Assembly: GCA_021432605.1 (NCBI GenBank)
Contig: MU271157.1
Coordinates: 62,001-126,000 of the forward strand
Length of the DNA stretch: 64,000 nt
Reading direction: 5' to 3'
Source of the DNA: Coniochaeta sp. PMI_546
Taxonomy: Eukaryota > Ascomycota > Sordariomycetes > Coniochaetales > Coniochaetaceae
Shown piece by piece: positions 21,060 through 31,526 of this stretch. Numbering within the stretch: the stretch's first letter is position 1; every line of letters starts with the position of its first letter. A program made the position numbers and the translations under genes. Below the pieces are notes generated by a model. The model worked only from the letters and a program-made list of their open reading frames with translations, was not told the DNA's origin and made no database searches.

Positions 21060-22310
21060 ATGGACTCATTATCAGGACTCAGCATGTCTGAGCTCAACGC
21101 GGCAGCACTCGAACAATTCGTGTACCAGCCCGTAAGCCGGACAATGATCACATACCTCGCCGAGGCCGCCTTCTCCGTCATCCAGTGCGACCCGAACATG
21201 ATGCCGCCCCCGGCAACCGAGACTCGGACCACCACCCCCAACTCACATCTCCCGCCAACACCACCACGGTCGCCGCTGCCAAGAGCCGTCCGCCACGACG
21301 ACGGCCCTCTACCTGGACTCGAGGAGTTCATCACCCAGCTCGTGGTATCATCCAACGTCCAGGTCCCGACGTTAATGTCCACCCTCGTCTACCTCAACCG
21401 CCTAAAGTCCCGCCTGCAACCCATGGCCAAGGGACTCCGGTGCACGACGCACCGCATCTTCCTGGCCTCCCTCATCCTCTCGGCCAAGTACCTGAACGAC
21501 AGCAGTCCCAAGAACAAGCACTGGGCCAGCTACAGCGTCATCCAGACCGAGGCCTACAACTTCGGCTTCAGCCGCACCGAGGTCAACCTGATGGAGAAGC
21601 AGCTCCTCTCCCTCCTCAGCTGGGACCTCAGGATAACCGAGTCCGACCTCTACCGCGAGCTGGAACCCTTCCTCGCCCCAATCCGCCAGGACATCGCGGA
21701 CCGCCACGTGCGCCGGCAGAGGCGCAAGGCCGAGGAGCGGGCCCGCCGCAAGCGCGAGGAGGCAGAGGCCTGGATCGCAGTGCACCAGCCCGCCAGCATC
21801 GCCCGGAAGGCAGTCCGCTACCCCACACCCCCTTCGTCGCGGGACGCCTCGCGCTCGCCCGTCCGCGACCTCTCGCCGCCGCCCCCGGCACTCAGCTACA
21901 GCTCCAGCACCTCCTCCTACGCCAGCAGCGTCACCTCCTCATCCTCCTCCTCATCGAGATTACAATCCCGCGCCGCCACACCGCTCTCGGACCCGGAAGT
22001 CGACGACCCAAAGCCATACGTGTACGACCCCGAGGCCGCGGCGGCGATGGTGTCGGGCCTCTACGACTCGCCGGTCGAGATCGTGGTCTCAGACAACAAC
22101 AGCAAGGCACCGCCCCAGGTGCCAGCCAAGGACGCCGGGATCTACGCGCACAAGAGAGGGGTTAGTGGTAGTCGTAGCCTGCTGCCCTACGAGATTAGCG
22201 CCGAGGAGCTGCGGGACATGCACGAGGTTGGTGGTAGGCAGGTGGCCAAGCGGGTGAGGGGGGTGTTTGGGCGGGTTTTCGGAGGCAATGGCGGGGTTGC
22301 TGTGCGATAG
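21060..22310 (+). CDS. PCL-type (Pho85-class) cyclin, G1/S-associated
   Basis: Single exon, 416 aa, ATG at 21060 ([20 protein letters not shown]). Residues about 85-205 form a cyclin box: [53 protein letters not shown] and [20 protein letters not shown] are typical cyclin helices of the PCL1/PCL2 / fission yeast Pas1 group. These bind a Pho85-class CDK and act in G1 progression and morphogenesis. The N-terminal block [18 protein letters not shown] is also characteristic. After the box come a basic, coiled segment rich in Arg/Glu ([21 protein letters not shown] begins about residue 219), then a Ser/Pro-rich disordered tail with possible CDK sites ([11 protein letters not shown]). No intron. 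It shares this window with CDK1, but PCL cyclins partner Pho85 rather than CDK1. Confidence 0.85.
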   Translation: MDSLSGLSMSELNAAALEQFVYQPVSRTMITYLAEAAFSVIQCDPNMMPPPATETRTTTPNSHLPPTPPRSPLPRAVRHDDGPLPGLEEFITQLVVSSNVQVPTLMSTLVYLNRLKSRLQPMAKGLRCTTHRIFLASLILSAKYLNDSSPKNKHWASYSVIQTEAYNFGFSRTEVNLMEKQLLSLLSWDLRITESDLYRELEPFLAPIRQDIADRHVRRQRRKAEERARRKREEAEAWIAVHQPASIARKAVRYPTPPSSRDASRSPVRDLSPPPPALSYSSSTSSYASSVTSSSSSSSRLQSRAATPLSDPEVDDPKPYVYDPEAAAAMVSGLYDSPVEIVVSDNNSKAPPQVPAKDAGIYAHKRGVSGSRSLLPYEISAEELRDMHEVGGRQVAKRVRGVFGRVFGGNGGVAVR

Positions 22311-22661
22311 ATTACCCACCAGGGAGGTTTTTTTTTACGCGAACTAAGATGGGAGGGAGGAGGAGGAGTAATGGACGGACGGACTGGTATTGCATGGTAC
22401 TTTGGGCGTTTTACTACTCTTTTTTGGGAGCTCAAAACGAGGACTTGTACAGGTCTCTTTCTCGGCATTGGGAGGGTTCTATTTCCTACATTGCATGAGG
22501 GGGAGAAATGGGATAGAATCAAGGAAGGGAAGGGGAATAGGTTGAGACCTTTGTTACCCATCGGCGACTTTGAATAGTCGGTCTTGTTGGAACATTGGAC
22601 TTTTTATTTTTTGCAGGGCGTCCTCTTTTGTCTTTACCAATACCACTGGACACATTGCCTG

Positions 22662-22690
22662 CATCATCATCATCATCATCAACATCATCA
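22662..22690. repeat. CAT/ATC trinucleotide microsatellite
   Basis: Runs of CAT with one AAC interruption, about nine units, in the cyclin 3' flank. Confidence 0.85.
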
Positions 22691-25254
22691 TAGCATTACG
22701 GTACCTGTTTGACTCAAGCAGATGTCGAGCTTTGCTTCCCCTTGGCCTGTTGGCTGGGGGAGCATTGTAATGGGGAATAATATCACCATTCCAACCGCAA
22801 AAAAAAATCTTTGCCAAGTTCCAAATTGTCTCTTTTCTCGCACGTGGTCACTGGCATTTACTTGACATCGGGGAGTGCGGGAACATTGCTGATGGAGGCC
22901 AGGGATCGACAATTTGTGTCTTGCGCGGCCGGGCCTTTTGCATGGAATGTGGGATGTGGAATAGGTAGCGAACATAGTGCTTCGGGGCGAGTGATAGCAT
23001 AGCAACGCATAGGCAAGGACGGCGATCTTCTCTCTCTTGCGGCCCGCATTTCGTGCAGCTGTGGAGATCTAAGGTCCGGTACCTTGGAGTGTAGAGTACT
23101 AAATTGGATTCCCGCAGTCGCATTGCAAGCATACGTATATCCCGTCCCTCCTGATGTTGGAAAGGGGCAAATGCGGTGGTTCGTGCTGGTTTCCGATGCA
23201 TGAATGGCTAAAGTGAAAGGGGCCGCCTGGGTTGAGACGGGCACTTCTACCAACACGGCCCAAAGTCGCGACCGGCGGACAACACATCACTTAACACGAC
23301 ACATCATACAATGGCGAGATATGGATTATGACGGGCACCAGCCACCCGATTAATGTGCTGTTGATAATTGACTCACAGGGCGATTGGAACTTATTGGGTG
23401 TTTACGATAAGTTGGTCGTCTCTCCGAGGGCCTGGTGGTGGCTGGCCGTCCATTGACCGTCTATGTGAGTGAACCACCCCGTCTCGGAAACGGTTATCTG
23501 CATGAATGTCGAATCTGCGCCCGGACCCATGGTAACCCACCGATCTACGAGGTATGCACGCCTCAACTATTGTTCTTGACGAGAAACAAAGCGATTGTGG
23601 CTGGCGACAAGCGATGTCCCTCTCCTTGCCTTACTTGATCTACCTTCAAGCGATTGGAGATGGGTCTCCTGCAAGTCGTCTACGCGCAGCCACCCATCGC
23701 GAAAAGACCAAAGCAACATGACAGCTCGGAGCGTACAAAAACAGCATACCCATCCGTATTCGCACGTCCCGCCGCCGAGATGCAATTGCCATCAGACCCG
23801 GAGGGCATCACCGGACGGCGCGACTGGATGGGTTTGGCCGAGTCGGCCAGACATGCAGCATCTCGTTTACAAGTTTTGTGAAAGATGATTCCTACCAGCC
23901 TACTTGGCCACCGAGTCTCTAGCCTTGACCTGTGAGCTGTCGATAAAATGAGACATGAGGGCGACATCGAAACATCACTGCCTGTGGTGCTGCGGCCAAT
24001 GAGAGGGTGCCTTTGCGTTGCTGCAATAGGGGCTGGTCAGTTTGCCAGGTTTGGACCCATGGTATGGGCAGTAAAGACTGCAGCGATATGAGGCTGAAAT
24101 CAGATGTCAAAAGACGCATACTGTCCTCATTCCCACGGCGTTGCGTAGTGTAGGTACGTTGGTCGTGAGGCTCGTCGATACATACCCCTGGCTCTCAAAG
24201 TAGGTATATTTTTGGCGCATGGCTTACCTGATCAGCCTTGGGGTTGGCAGTTGCGTGCAGGGGTATGGATTAGAGTCCTTCGTGACGAGGTCTGCCTGTA
24301 CCACCTGGGTGCCGAGGCGTCGCTGAGTGAGGCTGCATCGTGACCACCGTTGTTTGTTTCGAGTCTGCCTGTGACATGTGTAAATTCTCAATCCTGTTCG
24401 TTGATTCTTCTATGCCCGTTGCAATGCAAGCATTTCGGGACGGCCGCTGAAGACACTCAACAGCAGATGAGAGGAGATGCTGACAGGATCCGGCAGACCG
24501 AGACCAACCATCGCCAACAGAGAAGGGATCGAACAATACGCCCAAGTGGCTTCATCTGATCAAGCCAACCAGATCTTCCGTCCACAAATCTGTCAAACGA
24601 AGCTGACCTGACAGTCGGTGACGTAGGCTGAGAGCAAGGCTCTCGTTCCCCTAACCCATCAGCCCACCAACCAACCAACAGCCAGTATCCTCCCCCAGAC
24701 TCGACTCTCCCCAACTGGCGGACAGCCCATCGCTTCCGAACCAGTAGGATGGCGCGGACTATTTGCTGACGGACACCATTCATTCTGGCATCCAGGCAGT
24801 TCCAGAATATTCCCACCTGCATCGAAGGCTTCGCCGACATTCGAGAGGGCATGTCCATCGTTATTCCCGTAGGTTGATCATTTCTGCCCCCTCGGCTCCG
24901 GGGCGGAGATGCACAAAAGGGAGGGGCACACGACCAGCAGGCTCTGCTCCCGCAGTGCATGCGCATGTTTCCCATCCTCAAATCCTCGGAAGCTGTCGTG
25001 ACTGGACAGGACCGACCGAACCGTTGGGCAGAGAAGGCCTCGGAGCGGTCAGGGTTCGGCATCTCGCCTCAGCACTTGGGCGGCAACGCACAGCCACAGC
25101 CACTCTCCACAGGGTTACATTGCCGAATGGGGTAAGCGGATCAGTGCAACGCCCCCACTTGCCATGTGGCTGCTTTTTCTGCCCTGGCATGCGTGGCTGC
25201 CGTGTGCAAGCCACATCGGGGGCTCGCGTCTTCAGGCTCCGCGATGGGCTTATT

Positions 25255-26028
25255 TCAAGGTAAGCTCAGAGAGAAAGGACATGCGGTGTTTTGTTCTTGT
25301 CCGTTATTGTTAACACGTGTATAATAGTGATTGATACTGTAGCTGAGAATATGTAGCAGGGATGAGATCAGATGACACTTTCCAAGTTCCAGAAGGTGCC
25401 TGAGCTGCGACATCACAGAGAAAACACCGCCTCGATAATGGGCCCTTGATTCGTCAACTCCTCCACTTCTTGTATCTAGGCCTGCTAGGCCGTCGTGTAT
25501 CGTACACGTTGTGTTGTGTTTCAAGAAATGAGGCAAAACAGTGACGCGGCTTTCGTATATCAGACTTGGAGGCTTTGGGAAACGAGTTCCCATATGCGTA
25601 CATGGATCATGGCGGCCCATGGTCCCCTGCGCTCCGCCATTATTGGCATCATCGTCGACAGCATGAGGTCTAACAGTTGTTGGCCGTACGTACTCACGGC
25701 GAGAGACTACAGCGGACAGCGAGAGGCACCTGGCATACGCACGCCAGCCAAGCCCTATGAGCAAGGAGTGGCAAATATCAAGACCTGGTCTGTCGAGACA
25801 ACTAGTAGACGCCGCAGAGCGGAATAAACCAGAGAGAGCGAGAAGCTCTTCCTCGACCAACCCCCTGTCAACCACAATAGTTCCACAAGTTATGTTCTTG
25901 TGGATCTTCCATGGCTCGTTGTGTAGTAGTCCAGATGTTTGGCATGATTGTAGGACGCGATAGTGGCATCCATCCATCTTGACAGCCTCGATACGAAGGC
26001 AAGAGTTCATGGAAATCCGTTTTCTCAT
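25255..26028 (-). CDS. Orphan open reading frame of unknown status
   Basis: An uninterrupted ATG-started frame of 257 codons (MRKRISMNSCLRIEAVKMDG...). I recognise no domain. The composition (many Cys, His, Arg and Ser, little patterning) is more like chance translation than a folded protein, though one hydrophobic patch (LIGLGWRAYARCLSLSAVV) is present. There is no obvious partner exon on either side. Listed only because frames of this length are uncommon in the surrounding desert; most likely not a gene. Confidence 0.15.
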   Translation of the reverse strand: MRKRISMNSCLRIEAVKMDGCHYRVLQSCQTSGLLHNEPWKIHKNITCGTIVVDRGLVEEELLALSGLFRSAASTSCLDRPGLDICHSLLIGLGWRAYARCLSLSAVVSRREYVRPTTVRPHAVDDDANNGGAQGTMGRHDPCTHMGTRFPKPPSLIYESRVTVLPHFLKHNTTCTIHDGLAGLDTRSGGVDESRAHYRGGVFSVMSQLRHLLELGKCHLISSLLHILSYSINHYYTRVNNNGQEQNTACPFSLSLP

Positions 26029-26183
26029 TTTACCTCCAGACCATGCATGCAGCTTCCTTCATGTGTTCTACCAATACAACGGTCCGTAACAAAAGAAAGG
26101 TGTTCACTAACTTCCGAACCTACCAGCAACAGTGACGATATCAGCAAAAGAGCCAACACACCCCGAGCCAGCAGCAGGTATCC

Positions 26184-26194
26184 GGGGGGGGGGG
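26184..26194. repeat. Poly-G tract (11 G)
   Basis: Second uninterrupted run of 11 G in the window (context TCC-G11-AAATC). Confidence 0.9.
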
Positions 26195-26834
26195 AAATCA
26201 AAAACAACGCATGCCGTCCCTGCCCTGTCCTAGTGCACGTGAAATTCAACGCCTGTTATACGCCACTGTTCCATACACAATGAAGAAAATCCGACCTCCG
26301 AACAGTATCCAGAAAGCACACGGTTAAGCATGCTTTCCAGTCCACCCCCTCCCCTCCCCCCTGAGAGCCCATTTCCAACAGCCGTAAATGACCGTCTCAA
26401 AGAGAACACACTTGATAAGACCATAAGCGCGAAAAGAGCAATGCCGAGGCGTGGAGGTTTGTCTACCTCCCGATGAAGTCAGTGTAGTCCACCTGGTCGA
26501 GGTTGCGGGGCATCTCGTTCTGGCGTCTATGGACGTACAGCGCTCCCGGATACATGCTGACCAGGGCACGCTGCTGCCGGACCGGCTGGGGCACCGGCAT
26601 CCGACCATGCTGAGGCTGAGGCCTGCCGTGAAGGTTGAGGAACTCCTCAAAGGACTGGGAAGGCGGACCGGAACAGGTGAACGTCTCCTCCCCGCCGCTG
26701 CTGATTCCGCCGTGGTTGGCCCTGCCATCGCCGACAGCACCGTGATACCCCGGATGGAAGACAGTAGGTGGGCCGGCAAAACCCTGAACCTGAGGACCGC
26801 CCATCGACCTCACCGCAACAGCAGGCGCGCGGTT

Positions 26835-27956
26835 CTAGTGGTAGCCATTGCTGTAGGCGTTGGTGCGTGGGAAGTCCTCAAAGTAGGGGTGGTTGCAGGC
26901 CTGCTTGGCTGAGATGCGGCCGGCCGGGTCATAGATGAGCAGCATCTCGAGGAGGTCGAGACCCTGCTCGTCGAGATTGGCACACAGCGGGTTGTTCATG
27001 TCGCGCTGCCACTTGGGGAAGGAGGCCTTGAAGTCGGGGTACGAGGTAACACCCGGCCAGACTTCCTCAGTCGGGGTCCCGAGTAGACTGTTTGCATTAA
27101 CCAGTGTCAGTTTCATGTACCCCAGCTTACGTCCGGGAGCCGATTGGAGATAGCAGCAACGTGACATACCGGAAAATCTTGAAGATCTCGTCAATCTCAG
27201 AGTCACCAGGGAAGAGCGGCTTGCGGGTGCACATCTCGGCAAAGATGCATCCAGCGGACCACATGTCGACTCCAGTCGAGTACTGGCGGCCGCCAAGAAG
27301 AATCTCGGGAGCGCGGTACCACAGAGTGACGACTTCGTGGGTGTAGGTGCGGAGAGGGACACCGAAGGCGCGAGCAAGACCGAAATCGGCGAGCTTCAGG
27401 TTTCCGTCGCGGTCGATAAGCAAGTTCTGCGGCTTCAGATCGCGGTGCAGGATACGGTGACTGTGGCAGTACCTGATACCCTTGCACAGCTGGCTCATGA
27501 ACTTCTTGATAATAGCATCGCCCAAACCGAGTCCGTACAGCTGAGCGCCCGTGCCCTCGGGCAGCGCTTTTCCTCGTCCGCCATCGGAGACAGGCAGTGA
27601 CTCCATGTACTTCTTGAGATCCAGGTCAAGAAACTCCATAACAAGGTAAAGTTTGTGTCCGTCGGCGTGGACGATGTTGAAGAGACGGACAATGTTGGCA
27701 TCGCGCATCTCCTTCAGCAAGGAAATCTCGCGGATGGCGGTCGACGGAACACCCTCGTCCTCGGCCTCGAGTCGGATCTTCTTGAGGGCCACGATACGGC
27801 CCCCATTGGCGAGGTCTCGAGCCTTGTAGACGACACCATATGTGCCTAAGAGACGAGAGCAACAATTTTCAATGAGCAATTGACCTATGGCGAAAACCGA
27901 CAGAAAAAGAACTGCTTACCTTCGCCGATCTTTTCAAGCTTCTGGTAGTTCTCCAT
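26835..27956 (-). CDS. cdc2: Cyclin-dependent kinase 1 (CDC2/CDC28 homologue)
   Basis: Three exons on the minus strand: 27920-27956, 27170-27845 and 26835-27087, giving 321 aa, the normal size. [20 protein letters not shown] shows the Gly-rich loop with inhibitory Thr14/Tyr15 (joined across intron 1). [16 protein letters not shown] carries the diagnostic PSTAIRE cyclin-binding helix (about residues 46-52). HRDLKPQN is the catalytic loop, DFGLARAF the Mg-binding DFG, and [16 protein letters not shown] the activation segment with its T-loop Thr. [17 protein letters not shown] closes the kinase fold. The protein ends SNGYH, resembling the NGFH end I recall from Neurospora. Both introns have GTAAGC/GTATGT donors and keep phase. 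This is the master mitotic/S-phase kinase, acting with B-type cyclins in nucleus and cytoplasm. It is transcribed divergently from the ALKBH1-like gene. Confidence 0.96.
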
Positions 27957-28707
27957 GTTAACTGATGTTTTTCCTGTCGAAAGGCTGATCTGCCGTAATT
28001 GTCGCGTAATTGTCGATCTTTGTATCGTAGCGACCGTAGAGGGTAGAGTCGGTGACAAAGTCGTCCCTCAAAGATGGTTCAATGTGAGGCCTCGAAGATT
28101 GGCGGCTACGCGGGGTAGGATACGAAAGAAGCGATCGGCGACAACGAAAAGGGATAAAAGAGATCCGGAGAGGCAATGCAAAGCAGTACCACTATGCTTG
28201 CATCGTCGTCGAAAAATGACTTACAAGCTGGATTGGTACGAGTGGCCGGCGATCGAGAAGTAAGCTGACACTTCTGGCCGTGGTTTCGGTTGTCGAATGG
28301 CGGATTGATGTTGATGTTTTGGTGTTGATGGACCCTGCAAATTAATTCGGGTGGGATGTTTACCAGTGCAACCAAACAGGTCCCAGGAGAGTGGTCTCCA
28401 GGCGCGTTGCCGATCTTGCAGCTGGCGCGTCGTCTTATCGACCCCTTATCGGCAAGCCTCCCCTCTATTGACTCGACTACACTTAAGAAGCCCTCGGTGG
28501 GGGCCGCCAACGACGCTAGTGAAGTGGGATGCCGTACCTGCCAACTTGATGAAGTCTGCAACTCGAATTTCTAGGTGACATCTTGGACAACTCTTACACT
28601 GACATATATCCCGGAAAGTCGTCATAATTCAGAAGAAAAGAGCATTCACCCTTTTTGAAAGACAGCTCTGTTCAAGCGGCATTTTTGAGAGTCAAGTGTG
28701 GAGGTGG
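27957..28707. promoter_or_regulatory. Divergent promoter of cdc2 and the ALKBH1-like gene
   Basis: About 750 bp separate the two start codons, which face apart. A minus-strand frame open over 28106-28561 (ends non-ATG) and small plus frames are present, but nothing resembles a domain, so I read this as shared promoter plus 5' leaders. CT-rich stretches occur on both sides; no clear TATA box. Confidence 0.55.
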
Positions 28708-29840
28708 ATGAACATGACGGTCGACATCGCTTCACTGGATGCTCACGAGCAGCCATCAGACGAACTTCGGGCAAAATGGAAGGCATACTCAAAGACCGAA
28801 GCATCAGATCTTTCAGCACACGACATTGATGATCTGAGGGTCCCGGAAAAGGCTGCAGGATTTGTGCTCGCCGGACAGATTCCAACAGACCAGCTCAAAG
28901 CCTCTTTTAACCATCTCTCATCAGACATCACCTCCGGGTTGGAGCTGAGAGATGTTCCCATTTACTACCACCCTTTACTCCCTGGTCAGTGACGAGCATC
29001 TCGCTCACCCGAACCACTGGCAAATATTCATCGGCATCCGGTTCTAATCAGCTTCCAGGTCTACTCATTGTACCATCAGTGGTACCACCAGAGCTACAAA
29101 AGATCTTGCTGGAGCGCATCATCCACCGTGATTTGAGCAATCCGAGACATCAGACCAGCCTACATCTCCACTGGAAGCTCCCATACCCTGAAAGGACAGA
29201 AGGTCGCGATGAGCTGGCCTCATCATTCTTCTCATATCCGCCGGAGTCAGACGTTAAGTTTGAGCCGAAGAACCCCGACCTCCACAGACCACTATCTATG
29301 AAGCAGGTCATGGATCGCCGTCTCCATTGGGTGACGCTCGGAGGCCAGTACGACTGGACCAACAGGGTGTATCCAGGAGAGGAACCCCCTGAGTTCCCGC
29401 GCGACATCTCTGCGTTTCTGGAGACTTTATTCCCCGAAACCCTCGCCCAGGCCGCAATCGTAAACTTCTACACACCAGGAGATACCATGATGATGCACCG
29501 AGACGTGTCTGAGGAAACTGACAAAGGACTCATCAGCATCAGCATTGGCTGCGACTCGCTCTTCATGATCGCCCCCAACGACGTTGGCAAGATGTCCGAG
29601 GAAGAGAAGAACTCGCTGCCGGGGGGCAAGGACCACCTGATTCTTCGCCTTCGCTCCGGAGACGCCATTTACATGACCAACGAGTCTCGATTTGCTTGGC
29701 ATGGTGTGCCCAAGGTTCTCAAAGGCACCTGCCCTACTTACTTGGAAGACTGGCCCGCTGAGGATGGCAAGTTTGAGGAGTGGAGGGGATGGATGAAGAA
29801 CAAGAGGATCAATATCAACGTGAGGCAGATGAGAGATTGA
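28708..29840 (+). CDS. ALKBH1-type Fe(II)/2-oxoglutarate dioxygenase (AlkB family)
   Basis: Two exons, 28708-28984 and 29059-29840, giving 352 aa; start MNMTVDIASLD (another in-frame ATG at 28714). The intron has donor G/GTCAGT, branch TTCTAATC and acceptor TTCCAG, and joins YYHPLLPG to LLIVPSVVPPELQ in frame. The C-terminal domain has the double-stranded beta-helix of AlkB enzymes: iron ligands His239 and Asp241 (MMHRDVSEE), distal His about 307 (RFAWHGVPKVLKGTCP) and the 2-oxoglutarate-binding Arg motif at the end (INVRQMRD). The NFYTPGDTMMMHRD stretch is typical. Long N-terminal helices and the LHWVTLGGQYDWT segment fit the ALKBH1 subfamily (S. pombe Abh1-like), whose human member acts on tRNA m1A and other methylated bases; the substrate here is unknown. 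Convergent with the Zn2Cys6 gene, only 87 bases apart. Confidence 0.9.
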
Positions 29841-29927
29841 TCAAAATGGTACACTATGATACAAGAGTGGATATCTTGACGCCATCTCGCCAAACACTGA
29901 CAACCATGTCACGCCAACGGCAAGCGA

Positions 29928-31526
29928 CTAGAATAGATCGGCACTCAGTCCTCTGGCCTTGAGCTCAGCCAACGTCAGCTTCTCCATTGTCGCCGCTCGC
30001 TCCACAGCCCACCACGTCTTTTCGAAGCGCAACAACCGATTAGCAGCCCGGTATGTGTGGTAAAGCACGACAAGAGCCCTCGAGTCGTTCTCCAATATCA
30101 GCGGCAGGAACGGACCGATACACAGGGTCGGAAAGGAGAAGCAATATCTCTCTATATCCAGGTGTCTTGCCTCAGGAAGCGGCACCATCTCTGCGCCGTC
30201 TTCGGGTATCAAGGAAATCAGAACGGAAAGACGTTGTGCGATCCGCTCGTATATGGTTCTGGCCGTCAAGCCATCCAGGAAATACCTCATTGACCTTGCC
30301 GAATCGTTGGTGCGCTCGATGACTCGCTGTAGGTAGTGATCCTCGTATGATGTTGGGGCTCTCCCACAACTTTCCGTCCACTCAGGCACCGGCGCTGCAG
30401 GCGATGCGGCAGCAGACGACGACGCACATGCCGCAGGGGATAGGCCAGGGCTCATGTCGAGGTTCAGTTCATACGGTCCTGGCGAAGACCCATGGGTGCT
30501 CGGAGATGGAGGTTGAGTAGGGGAACTTTGGTATCTCGGATCGTCGTACAAGCGAATCAGGCGTTTCATAATCCCTCGCCAATCTGTGCCTCTCTTGTCT
30601 GCTTCTTCCTGGAGATTGTCGCATGGGTGATATCGGCCGACTTTGATAAATGGACTGTCGCGCTCCTTGAAGATCGGGAAGGCACTGAAAAACACCTGGC
30701 GGACACCGGAGCCCAGTAAAAACAGCAGGTCCATTGACATATCGAGACCACCCGCATCAGGATCTGCAAGGATCCTCTGGCCTTCGAGGAAGCCGAGCTC
30801 CGTCCACGCAACGTAGTTGATCAGGACAGATGTGCCCAGACGAGCCTCGCAGTTGTCGGTGGTGATCGGCGCGTCCAACGTCCCTCGGAATGACTGGGTG
30901 CTCTGGTTCAGCAACAAGATTGCCGCCTCTGCGTATCGAGGATCCTGGGGCTGCAAGACCGACTTGTGTTTGGCTGCTGTCGCTAGTATGGCGTGCATGA
31001 GATACTCATGCTGGTGCCCTGATCAGTCCTGCTATCCAATCCTAACGAACCTACGGAAGACATACCTTGAATGACTCCTGCAGCATCGTCTCCCATATTT
31101 CCGGGAAAGTAAGAGTGAACTGAGTGACCTTTTCGAAATGATGGAACAGCTCAATGTGGAGAGTGTTGACATGCTGTAAGGGGTTGATGGGCTGCTCTGG
31201 TGCTTCGACTCTGGCTGGAGGGCGAGGATCTGGGCGTTCACACTTCTCTCTGCGGTTTACACAATGGCCGCAGGGGAGCCGCTCATCGCACTTTAGACTC
31301 CACGTCAATTGCAAATTAACTATCGAGCTCATTGTCGAGCTCCATGTTATACGCGTCTTACCTTCACTCTTCGCCTCTTGCATGCTAAACAACCATTTCT
31401 GCTCTTGGTATGCGGTCTCTTGGCCCGTTCTCTCTCGTGCCGCCCCTGTGACCCGACCACGGCCTGGTCTCCCTCAAGGAAGAGGAAGAGGTTGGAGAAC
31501 TTCTCGAGGTCGCTCGTCCGCATCAT
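29928..31526 (-). CDS. Zn(II)2Cys6 fungal-specific transcription factor
   Basis: Three exons on the minus strand: 31362-31526, 31066-31290 and 29928-31010, giving about 490 aa. The zinc cluster C-x2-C-x6-C-x5-C-x2-C-x6-C (residues 46-72: CLACKRRRVK then CDERLPCGHC and VNRREKC) is interrupted by the first intron exactly between VK and CDE, a common position in this family. After it come a helical region starting HVNTLHIELFHHFEKVT and a long fungal-specific regulatory domain (HEYLMHAILATAAKH across intron 2), like the Upc2/sterol-uptake or DUF3468 class. A Ser/Pro/Ala-rich insert lies at about residues 295-345. The start is less certain: two adjacent ATGs (31526, 31523) precede 45 residues without known motif. 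Nuclear DNA-binding regulator; target genes unknown. Confidence 0.88.

Larger units (their letters stand above)
22311..26834. other. 4.5-kb region between the cyclin and CDK1 genes
   Basis: No supported gene. It contains a CAT trinucleotide microsatellite (22662-22690), an 11-G run (26184-26194), a minus-strand G-rich stretch (26345-26361) and two ATG-initiated minus-strand open frames of 201 and 257 codons (24457-25062 and 25255-26028) with unconvincing composition. The part next to CDK1 (26463-26834) stays open in the CDK1 reading frame past its stop codon; see findings. Confidence 0.5.

Noticed and set aside
21185-22165. 326-codon plus-strand frame
   Set aside because: Overlaps the cyclin gene in another frame; Pro/Arg/Gln-rich translation typical of a G/C-rich shadow.
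24457-25062. 201-codon ATG-started minus-strand frame
   Set aside because: No domain, Trp/Cys/Arg-rich chance-like composition, overlapped by an equally long plus-strand frame; not supported as a gene.
26835-27087. Idea that the CDK1 coding sequence continues through the TAG into the downstream frame as its normal C-terminus
   Set aside because: The SNGYH end agrees with the length and terminal pattern of other fungal CDK1 proteins, and no intron signals flank the stop; kept only as a finding on possible readthrough.
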